13,733 bases of DNA, taken from the NCBI GenBank assembly GCA_963169135.1, contig CAUJEQ010000096.1:1-13733 (forward strand). Direction: 5' to 3'. The notes under the pieces were generated by a model. It had not been told where the DNA came from, made no database searches, and saw nothing but the letters and a program-made list of their open reading frames with translations. The translations under genes and the position numbers were made by a program. This DNA comes from Chloroflexota bacterium (GTDB lineage: Bacteria > Chloroflexota > Dehalococcoidia > Tepidiformales > Tepidiformaceae). Every line of letters starts with the position of its first letter. Within the stretch, counting starts at the first letter, position 1. Shown here in pieces: positions 6,708-11,974 of the stretch.

Positions 6708-6943
6708 CCTCGCCCGAGCCAGAAGCTCCGCGCGACGACTTCGAAGACGAGCCCCGCCGCCACTCGCGCCACGACTGGCGCGACCTCGAGAAGAACCCGA
6801 TCGTGGTCTGGGCGAAGGCGATCGCGCTGGGCGTTGCCGACACGGCGAAGGACATGGTCGAGGCGGGCCGGGAAGGCGCGCGCGACGCGATGGACGAGGG
6901 CTGGGAGCGGTTCGACCGGAAGACCAAGCACCGGCGGGAATAG
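6704..6943 (+). CDS. Small charged hypothetical protein (79 aa) coupled to the membrane protein
   Basis: The ATG at 6704 overlaps the TGA of the preceding gene (ATGA, 6704-6707), a classical coupling arrangement that supports a real gene despite its size. The product is very hydrophilic. An acidic N-terminus (PEPEAPRDDFEDE) precedes an Arg/His patch (RRHSRHDWRD). A single amphipathic helix follows (about 30-70), with an alternating Ala/Asp/Glu/Arg face and no membrane segment. It could lie on the cytoplasmic face of its membrane-bound partner, which is inference from the gene pair alone. I do not recognise a family. The tRNA-Ser gene follows 57 bases later. Confidence 0.75.
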   Translation: MTSPEPEAPRDDFEDEPRRHSRHDWRDLEKNPIVVWAKAIALGVADTAKDMVEAGREGARDAMDEGWERFDRKTKHRRE

Positions 6944-6979
6944 AAGGCGGCCGGGGCGGGCGTTAGGGGAGCGGGCTGG

Positions 6980-6985
6980 TATCAT
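6980..6985 (+). promoter_or_regulatory. -10 box of the tRNA-Ser gene
   Basis: TATCAT, the same hexamer as at 6209-6214, lies 15 bases before the mature tRNA 5' end. A -35 box is not evident in the GC-rich sequence upstream. Confidence 0.35.
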
Positions 6986-7000
6986 GATCCCTCGGGCCGC

Positions 7001-7090
7001 GGAGAGGTGCTGGAGTGGCCGATCAGGCACGCCTGGAAAGCGTGTAGGGGTGCAAGTCCCTCGTGGGTTCGAATCCCACCCTCTCCGCCA
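7001..7090 (+). tRNA. tRNA-Ser (anticodon GGA)
   Basis: All arms can be drawn. The acceptor stem GGAGAGG (7001-7007) pairs with CCTCTCC (7080-7086), followed by discriminator G and an encoded CCA (7088-7090). The anticodon stem CACGC/GCGTG (7028-7032, 7040-7044) closes the loop CTGGAAA (7033-7039) with anticodon GGA at 7035-7037, reading UCC and UCU codons. A long variable arm (TAGGGGTGCAAGTCCCTCG), typical of class II serine tRNAs, precedes the T arm GTGGG-TTCGAAT-CCCAC. The 90-base length is normal for tRNA-Ser. Confidence 0.97.
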
Positions 7091-7095
7091 TCGTT

Positions 7096-7130
7096 GATTT
7101 ACGATTTGTGATTCGCGATTTGCGATTTGG
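7096..7130. repeat. Five tandem copies of a 7-bp unit (GATTTGC-like)
   Basis: Five consecutive heptamers follow the tRNA: GATTTAC, GATTTGT, GATTCGC, GATTTGC and GATTTGG. The array is AT-rich against the GC-rich genome and sits between the tRNA 3' end and the stop of the convergent enoyl-CoA hydratase-like gene. It codes for nothing that I can support. Its origin (slippage, or a dispersed intergenic repeat family) cannot be settled from one locus. Confidence 0.75.
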
Positions 7131-7153
7131 GCTGGGTGGCGGGATAGCGGCCC

Positions 7154-7966
7154 TCACCGCCCCTTGAAGTTCGGCTCGCGGCGCTCGGCGAAGCTGGTGA
7201 TGCCCTCGCGGAAGTCCTCGCTCTGGAAGAGGAGCATCGTCTGGAGCAGGACGTGGTGGATGTGGCTTGGGAAGTCCTCGGTCAGGCCATGGCGGAACAG
7301 GCGCTTCATCGACTGGACCGCGAGCGGGGCGTTCGCCGCGATCTCTTCGGCCCACGCCTGCGCCTCACTCAGGACCTGGCCGGCGGGGAGCGCGCGGTTC
7401 ATAAGCCCCATCGCGGCGGCCTCGGCGCCTGTGAGGTTGCGGCCGAGGAAGCCGATCTCGGCGGCCTTTGCCCAACCCACGAGCCGGGGCAGGTACCAGG
7501 TACCGCCGCTTTCCGGGACGACACCCCGCTTGGCGAACCCTGTCGCGATCTTGGCGTCTTCGGCGACCAGCCGAATGTCGCAGCCCAGCGCAATATCGAG
7601 GCCGAAACCGGCGGCGCCGCCGTTGATCGCTCCGATGACCGGGGTGTCCATCTCGAACATGACCGTCGTGGGGTGGTTGCGCGTGTTGAAGTGCTGGCCC
7701 CGGCCGGAGGATGCGCCACCGCCACCGATGCCGGTGCCGGCAACGGCGTCCTTGATATCGAGTCCGGCGCAGAAGGCCCGGCCCGCGCCCGTGAGCACGA
7801 TCGCGCGGACGCCAGTGTCGAGGTCCGCCTGGGCGAGCCGCTCGGAAAGCTGCTGCAGCATGCGCGATGAGATGGCGTTGCTGCGGTCGGGGCGGTTCAG
7901 GGTGATGGTGGCGACATGGCCGTTGACGTCGTAGAGGACCTCGTCGGCGGGCTCGGTGGTGGTCAT
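7154..7966 (-). CDS. Enoyl-CoA hydratase/isomerase (crotonase) family protein
   Basis: This 270-residue protein has the crotonase fold. ITLNRPDRSNAIS (21-33) and the oxyanion-hole segments AFCAGLDIKD (64-73) and GAINGGAAGFGLDIALGCD (112-130) are followed by RGVVPESGGTWYLPRLVG (147-164). By alignment to rat mitochondrial hydratase, the first catalytic Glu corresponds to Asp124 and the second to Phe144. Standard hydration is therefore doubtful. Glu152 in VPE sits where isomerase-type members such as PaaG or delta3-delta2-enoyl-CoA isomerases keep an acidic residue, so an isomerase-like activity is more likely. The glycine-rich insert at 77-92 is unusual. The start is ATG 7966, with AAGGGAG six bases upstream on the minus strand. 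It is monocistronic or follows the 8110-8916 gene at a 143-base gap. Confidence 0.9.
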   Translation of the reverse strand: MTTTEPADEVLYDVNGHVATITLNRPDRSNAISSRMLQQLSERLAQADLDTGVRAIVLTGAGRAFCAGLDIKDAVAGTGIGGGGASSGRGQHFNTRNHPTTVMFEMDTPVIGAINGGAAGFGLDIALGCDIRLVAEDAKIATGFAKRGVVPESGGTWYLPRLVGWAKAAEIGFLGRNLTGAEAAAMGLMNRALPAGQVLSEAQAWAEEIAANAPLAVQSMKRLFRHGLTEDFPSHIHHVLLQTMLLFQSEDFREGITSFAERREPNFKGR

Positions 7967-8070
7967 GTGCTGCTCCCTTCGCGGCGCGTGGCCGGAGCGC
8001 GGGTGGACCGCGCAGGTGTGCGTATCCTAATGGCGGCGCCGGTTAGCGGGAGCGTTGCCGTTGGGGATTT

Positions 8071-8088
8071 GGGGCGGGGGACCGCCCC
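8071..8088 (-). terminator. GC hairpin downstream of the 8110-8916 gene
   Basis: GGGGCGG (8071-8077) and CCGCCCC (8082-8088) form a perfect 7-bp stem with a 4-base loop. On the minus strand it starts 21 bases past the stop of the secreted-protein gene and is followed by AAATCCCC, without a T-run. It probably ends that transcript before the crotonase gene. Confidence 0.45.
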
Positions 8089-8109
8089 GCGGCGTGGCAC
8101 CTGCGGGGG

Positions 8110-8916
8110 TCAGGGCACGAGCGGCGCGAGATCGTCGTCCGGGGGAGGGGTTGGCAACGGGGGAAGTGGTGGAAGCCCCACCGGATCGCATCCTCCCGGG
8201 TAACCCGGTTGGAAGACCCAGACGGCGACCTCGGCCGGGTTCGTCTGAATGCCGTAGCCGATAAAGTAGGCGACGCGTTTGATGCAGGGCTCGCCGCCGC
8301 TGGCGACAGTCATCGGCAACCGCACACCGTTGGTTACCTCGTTCGTGCGGTAGGGCTGCATGACGTCCCGCAGGAAGAGTTCCAGGCCTTCTTCCCCGAA
8401 GGCGGGCGAGCGCGTTACGACACCTGCCTTCGGGCAGGTGACGGTGTAGTGCCATTCCGGCGAGACGAAGCTGAGGAGGACATCCAGGTTGCCGGCCGAG
8501 TTGTAGTACACCGTCATCTTGAAGTCGGAGCTGGCGTCAGTCCTCGTCCAGGTGCAGCCAACGGCGTCCGTCCCCTCCGGGGTGATGCTGAAATCGCCGG
8601 TCACGGTTATGGGCGGGTCGAGCGCGTTGCGCACCGGCGCCTCGGCGGTTGCATGGATGAGCACCGGCAGCGTCCCCGAGGCGGTGGCGGCAAGCTCAAG
8701 CGCCCGGATGCGGATCTCGACGCGGACCCAGCGCTCTGTGTCGAAGACGGGGGTGGGTGTTGGGGCCGGGGGCCGGGCTGAATCGGCCGCCACGGCGGGC
8801 ACAATCAGCTTCCACTTCCCGGCTGCCGTGACAGGCCCGCTTTCGCGAACCGCGATCACCACCGCGATGAGGCCCGCAGCGAATACCAACATGCCAACCA
8901 GCTGCCGCCAGCGCAT
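8110..8916 (-). CDS. Secreted four-cysteine protein, paralog A
   Basis: I do not recognise a family. The 268-residue product starts MRWRQLVGMLVF, followed by a hydrophobic run to about residue 23. This is an N-terminal signal or anchor; no lipobox Cys is present. A Pro/Thr linker (49-57) precedes a beta-rich domain with four cysteines (121, 161, 211, 243) and a proline-rich C-terminus ending LPTPPP plus an acidic tail. The neighbouring gene at 9271-10038 has the same plan: KLIVPAVAADS against RIIIPGIATDS, WHYTVTCP against WYYMVQCP, and all four cysteines in matching order. The two are divergent paralogs with probable conserved disulfides, acting outside the cytoplasm. The SD AAGAGGT lies six bases before the ATG. 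The first 47 coding bases and the whole leader are nearly identical to those of paralog B. Confidence 0.78.
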   Translation of the reverse strand: MRWRQLVGMLVFAAGLIAVVIAVRESGPVTAAGKWKLIVPAVAADSARPPAPTPTPVFDTERWVRVEIRIRALELAATASGTLPVLIHATAEAPVRNALDPPITVTGDFSITPEGTDAVGCTWTRTDASSDFKMTVYYNSAGNLDVLLSFVSPEWHYTVTCPKAGVVTRSPAFGEEGLELFLRDVMQPYRTNEVTNGVRLPMTVASGGEPCIKRVAYFIGYGIQTNPAEVAVWVFQPGYPGGCDPVGLPPLPPLPTPPPDDDLAPLVP

Positions 8917-9083
8917 GGGGGACCTCTTGTTGTCGGCCGGGCTGCTCCGTGCTCGGCTGCCTGAAGTCTAGAACAGTCTGTCAAGTACCCGACGTCGCGG
9001 GGGACGGGGAGCGCACCAGGCGGGCGCGGTGGTGTACAGTCCCCGTCCGCAGTTTGCGCATGGAGGAAACGGACGCATCAAGG
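8870..9083. repeat. Direct repeat, copy 1 (214 bp): leader and signal-peptide start of paralog A
   Basis: This block matches 9992-10205 in the same orientation at a constant offset of 1122 bases, with nine mismatches (8880, 8945, 9020, 9049, 9054, 9057, 9058, 9061, 9079) and no gaps. It contains the first 47 coding bases of paralog A and its SD. It also has a minus-strand TTGACA (8979-8984), though no good -10 at 17 bases, and a 9-bp inverted repeat GGACGGGGA/TCCCCGTCC (9002-9010, 9040-9048). It then carries the SD of the SDR gene without its start codon, which is ATC at 9077-9079. Six of the nine mismatches fall in the last 35 bases. Confidence 0.95.
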
Positions 9084-9270
9084 TTTTCACCATCATCGGC
9101 AACGGTACGCCATCCCGGCGGCGATCAACGCGACGACAGGGGGATCCACAGCCTGACGGATCCTGCTCCTCCCCGGTTCGGAGCGCCCGATCGCCAGGCG
9201 CGAGCGGGGCGGGGTCGTCCACTGCTACGCTCAGCGGGAGCCTGAAAGCATGGGAGCGTCCGGGAGCGCT
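9084..9270. other. Intergenic stretch between the repeat and paralog B, no supported gene
   Basis: These 187 bases follow the truncated SDR start region and run to the stop codon of paralog B. Reading frames cross them on both strands, but none has a start signal or recognisable protein. The most visible structure is two GGATCC palindromes 10 bases apart (about 9141-9162) that could fold as a 6-bp hairpin downstream of paralog B. I see no similarity to the SDR coding sequence, so no SDR remnant was carried beyond the repeat edge. Confidence 0.5.
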
Positions 9271-10038
9271 CTACGGCAGGCCTGGCTCGTATGGGCTCAC
9301 GGTAGGCCCCGGCGTAGGGGTCGGAAGCGTACAGCTAGCATCGGTGACCACGACGATGATTTGCACGGTTCCGAACTCGTTGGTGTTTGAGAGCTCACCC
9401 AGGCATTTGCCGAAGTACACCCCCGACGGGTCCATCACCACTGGCGCTTCAATCGTTACCCCACCTGGGCCGGCGGTGCCCTGCAGGATTAATCCGAGCC
9501 ACCCGGTGAAGGACTCATCGGTGGGTGCCGCGGGGAACCGAATGGGCGCGGGAGGAGGGCTTCCAGGGCACTGCACCATGTAATACCAGCTGATGTCACT
9601 GGCGGTGCCCAGGTTGAACCTCATTGGTGAGGCGGGCAGCCGCGAGTACGTCACGACGAGGCTGCCGCTAGACCCCTGGACGTCCCAGATGCATTTGTCG
9701 GCGGGGTGCGTGCCGATCGAAAGCGGGGCCGATACCAGAGCCGCCGGTCCACCCGGTGCAGGCAGGGGTAGTTCTGCGGACCACCGGACCTGGATCTTCG
9801 TGGTGCCGCTCCCGGTTAGCGCGGGTTCGCTGCGAGTCATCTCGATGTCCACCCAGACGTAAGACGCTCCAGACGCAGCGGCAGGTGGCGGTACCGAGTC
9901 CGTCGCTATTCCGGGAATGATGATTCTTCTGTTGGTCAGGCCATCGGCGGCGCCGGTCTGGGACGCCCAGACCGAGTAGCTCAACGCGACAAGGCCCGCA
10001 GGGAATACCAACATGCCAACCAGCTGCCGCCAGCGCAT
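9271..10038 (-). CDS. Secreted four-cysteine protein, paralog B
   Basis: The 255-residue product has the same N-terminus as paralog A for 12 residues (MRWRQLVGMLVF), then PAGLVALSYSV completing a signal or anchor segment. The mature part has cysteines at 116, 157, 212 and 236, in the same order and with spacing comparable to paralog A. A beta-rich core (YVWVDIEMTRSEPALTGSG; WYYMVQCPG) leads to a C-terminal PTPTPGPTVSP tail. It carries no lipobox, LPxTG or catalytic motif. Function is unknown; export and disulfide formation are inferred. The ATG at 10036-10038 is preceded on the minus strand by AAGAGGT. It is divergent from the SDR gene, and the two share a 160-base intergenic control region that is the body of repeat copy 2. 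Confidence 0.78.
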   Translation of the reverse strand: MRWRQLVGMLVFPAGLVALSYSVWASQTGAADGLTNRRIIIPGIATDSVPPPAAASGASYVWVDIEMTRSEPALTGSGTTKIQVRWSAELPLPAPGGPAALVSAPLSIGTHPADKCIWDVQGSSGSLVVTYSRLPASPMRFNLGTASDISWYYMVQCPGSPPPAPIRFPAAPTDESFTGWLGLILQGTAGPGGVTIEAPVVMDPSGVYFGKCLGELSNTNEFGTVQIIVVVTDASCTLPTPTPGPTVSPYEPGLP

Positions 10039-10205
10039 GGGGGACCTCTTGTTGTCGGCCGGGCTGTTCCGTGCTCGGCTGCCTGAAGTCTAGAACAGTC
10101 TGTCAAGTACCCGACGTCGCGGGGGACGGGGAGCGCACCAGCCGGGCGCGGTGGTGTACAGTCCCCGTCCACAGTCTGGACACGGAGGAAACGGACGCAT
10201 GAAGG
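9992..10205. repeat. Direct repeat, copy 2 (214 bp): leader of paralog B plus SDR start
   Basis: This is the partner of 8870-9083 (205 of 214 identical, no gaps). It spans the first 47 coding bases of paralog B and the divergent intergenic region. It includes a minus-strand TTGACA (10101-10106), the inverted repeat GGACGGGGA/TCCCCGTCC (10124-10132, 10162-10170), and a weak plus-strand -10-like TACAGT (10157-10162). The SDR SD GGAGG (10184-10188) and the SDR ATG (10199-10201) complete it. This copy is intact on both sides, so it is probably the parental arrangement. Confidence 0.95.
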
Positions 10206-11050
10206 ACCTGGCAGGGAAGGTTGCGGTGGTTACGGGCGCGGCGAGTGGGATGGGGCTGGCCTTCGCCAACCGCTTTGCTGATGAGGGCATGCAGGTCGTG
10301 CTGGCTGACATCGAGAGCGAGCCGCTGGCCATGGCCGAAGCAGCTATCCGGGCGAAGGGCGCGAAGGCGCTGGCCGTGCGCACCAACGTGCTGCAGGAAG
10401 GCGACATCCAGAAGCTGGCCGACACCGCGTTTTCGACCTTCGGGAACGTCCACATCGTGTGCAACAACGCGGGAGTGGCGGGCGGCTCGGGGTTGCCGGT
10501 GTGGGAAGCGCCGCTGCGCGACTGGGACTGGGTGTTGGGCGTGAACTTCATGGGCGTGCTCCACGGGATCCGGGCATTTGTGCCGCGGATGCTGGAAAAC
10601 GGCGAGGAGGGCCACATCGTGAACACCGCCTCGGTGGCCGGGCTGCTGACGGGGGCCGACCCGTACAGCGTCTCGAAGCACGGGGTGGTGTGCCTGACAG
10701 AGGGGCTCTACAAGCAGTTCCGGGCGATCAACGCGAAGCTTTCGGCCTCGGTGCTGTGCCCCGGGTGGGTCAACACGCAGATCCTGGAGGCGGAGCGAAA
10801 CCGGCCCGAGGAGTTCGGTCCGGCACGAGACCTGAGCAAGACGACGCCGGAGCAGCAGCAGGGCCGGGCGATGATCGAGCAGTTCGTGAAGACCGGGTTC
10901 GCGCCCGAGGAAGTGGCCGAACAGGTGCTGGACGCGGTGGTGAACGACCGCTTCTACATCATCCCGGCGCAGGAGCACATCAAGGCGGCCGTGCAGCGGC
11001 GGTTCGATGACCTGCTGGCGGGGAACAACCCGACGGTGAGCCTCTTCTAA
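10199..11050 (+). CDS. Short-chain dehydrogenase/reductase (SDR)
   Basis: This 283-residue oxidoreductase is a classical SDR with a Rossmann fold. The cofactor motif is TGAASGMG (12-19). Asp37 at the end of beta 2 (LADIES) indicates a preference for NAD(H). NNAG is at 89-92, and the catalytic set is Asn116, Ser145, Tyr156 and Lys160 (Y-S-V-S-K). After the CPGWVNT segment (187-193) a longer substrate-binding region (about 195-235) and a C-terminus without a special motif follow. The substrate is unknown; alcohol, steroid or hydroxyacyl compounds are typical. I chose ATG 10199 because GGAGG lies ten bases upstream and MKDLAGKVAVVTG is the usual SDR N-terminus. A longer frame from 10151 would run through the repeat. 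The gene is divergent from paralog B. Confidence 0.94.
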   Translation: MKDLAGKVAVVTGAASGMGLAFANRFADEGMQVVLADIESEPLAMAEAAIRAKGAKALAVRTNVLQEGDIQKLADTAFSTFGNVHIVCNNAGVAGGSGLPVWEAPLRDWDWVLGVNFMGVLHGIRAFVPRMLENGEEGHIVNTASVAGLLTGADPYSVSKHGVVCLTEGLYKQFRAINAKLSASVLCPGWVNTQILEAERNRPEEFGPARDLSKTTPEQQQGRAMIEQFVKTGFAPEEVAEQVLDAVVNDRFYIIPAQEHIKAAVQRRFDDLLAGNNPTVSLF

Positions 11051-11051
11051 G

Positions 11052-11095
11052 GGCGTGCGTGGCAGGAAAGCCTTACCAGGGGCTTGCAACACGCC
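11052..11095 (+). terminator. Two-part hairpin after the SDR gene
   Basis: GGCGTG (11052-11057) pairs with CACGCC (11090-11095). Inside it AAGCC (11068-11072) pairs with GGCTT (11081-11085). The structure begins right after the SDR stop and ends 27 bases before the transglycosylase start. It probably separates the two transcripts. No T-run is present. Confidence 0.35.
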
Positions 11096-11110
11096 ATAAA
11101 GATCGGCGAA

Positions 11111-11116
11111 TATCAA
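11111..11116 (+). promoter_or_regulatory. Possible -10 box of a leaderless transglycosylase transcript
   Basis: TATCAA ends exactly six bases before ATG 11123, and no Shine-Dalgarno lies in between. TTGCAA at 11084-11089 looks like a -35 box but its 21-base spacing is too long, so the -35 element is uncertain. Confidence 0.35.
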
Positions 11117-11122
11117 CGGCCC

Positions 11123-11971
11123 ATGACGCCGAACACCCCCCGTTCGGCGGCGAGGCATGGTTTGCGCGCGCATCTGCCGGCGATTCTGCTGGTGGTCCTT
11201 GCGGTTGCGCTGCCGGTCTCGCTCGCCTCTGCGAACCAGACCCACGAGGTCCAACCCGGAGAAACGCTCTCCGCTATCGCTGCGCGGTACGGGCTTTCGC
11301 TCGAAGCGATCGCCGCGGACAACGGCATCGAGAATCCGAACGTCATCTTCGCGGGCCAGGTCCTGCGGGTCGGGCCGGGCGAACCGGCAGTGGCGCCACC
11401 TGCGAAACGGTCGCACGTGGTGGCGGCCGGCGAGTTCCTGTCGACCATCGCGCGGGACCATGGCGTGACGCTCGGTGAGCTGCTGGAAATCAACCGCATC
11501 CCGGACGCGAACCTGATCTACGTGGGCCAGGTGCTCGAAGTGCCGCCGGCGCGGAACGCCCCACCACCAGCCACGCGTCTGGAGACTGAGGCGATGATCC
11601 GCGCGGCCGCCGACGAGTTCGGGGTGTGGCAGCCGTTGCTACTCGGGCTGGCGTGGCTCGAAAGCGGCTGGAACCAGGCGATGGTGAGCCCGGTGGGGGC
11701 AGTCGGCACGATGCAGTTGATGCCGGCCACCGCCGAGTGGGGGCTGGAGTACCTGGCGCCGGACGCGGTGGACTGGGAGACGAGCGCACGGGACAACATC
11801 CGCCTCGGGGCCGCCGTCTACGCCCACATGCTTCAGCAGGCCGATTGGGACATCGAGCGCGCGCTGGCGTTCTATTACCAGGGGTGGAAGAGCATCGAAA
11901 CGTACGGGATGTTCGAAGACACGCATGAGTACGTGGCGAACGTGATGGCGCTGGCCCAGCAGTTCGAGTAG
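11123..11971 (+). CDS. Secreted LysM-LysM lytic transglycosylase (SLT fold)
   Basis: This 282-residue peptidoglycan enzyme has a signal peptide (about 1-37, hydrophobic LPAILLVVLAVALPVSLA, cleavage after ASA). Two LysM glycan-binding repeats follow at 40-83 (HEVQPGETLSAIAARYG) and 98-140 (HVVAAGEFLSTIARDHG). A Pro/Ala linker leads to an SLT-type transglycosylase domain at about 160-275. The likely catalytic residue is Glu180 in LESGW, followed by SPVGAVGTMQLMP (189-201), the standard second motif. FYYQGW near 250 replaces the common AYNAG segment. It should cleave the MurNAc-GlcNAc bond outside the cytoplasm with LysM-mediated wall binding. An upstream in-frame TTG (11084) was rejected: its only G-rich site (AGGGG) is one base away, and the signal peptide is better formed from ATG 11123. 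Confidence 0.92.
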   Translation: MTPNTPRSAARHGLRAHLPAILLVVLAVALPVSLASANQTHEVQPGETLSAIAARYGLSLEAIAADNGIENPNVIFAGQVLRVGPGEPAVAPPAKRSHVVAAGEFLSTIARDHGVTLGELLEINRIPDANLIYVGQVLEVPPARNAPPPATRLETEAMIRAAADEFGVWQPLLLGLAWLESGWNQAMVSPVGAVGTMQLMPATAEWGLEYLAPDAVDWETSARDNIRLGAAVYAHMLQQADWDIERALAFYYQGWKSIETYGMFEDTHEYVANVMALAQQFE

Positions 11972-11974
11972 GGC

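Noticed and set aside
7023..7355. Minus-strand frame with ERVGFEPTRDLHPYTLSRRA near its end
   Set aside because: It is the antisense of the tRNA-Ser gene plus the heptamer array and an out-of-frame part of the crotonase gene. GFEPTR-like peptides are a known artefact of reading tRNA genes as proteins.
8979..8984. Minus-strand TTGACA as the -35 of a promoter for paralog A (and 10101-10106 for B)
   Set aside because: The hexamer is perfect, but 16-18 bases downstream there is only GC-rich sequence, and the nearest -10-like TAGACT is 8 bases away. Kept as an observation, not called as a promoter.
9029..9583. 184-codon plus-strand frame from repeat copy 1 into paralog B
   Set aside because: It passes through the orphaned SDR leader without a valid start, then runs antisense to paralog B. 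No family similarity, so I did not call a pseudogene.
8870..10205. Insertion sequence or transposon bounded by the 214-bp direct repeats
   Set aside because: The repeats are direct, include gene starts, and enclose no transposase or recombinase. The region is better explained by tandem duplication.
10103..11461. 452-codon frame antisense to the SDR gene
   Set aside because: It crosses the intergenic repeat and two good plus-strand genes, and has no recognisable domain or start signal.
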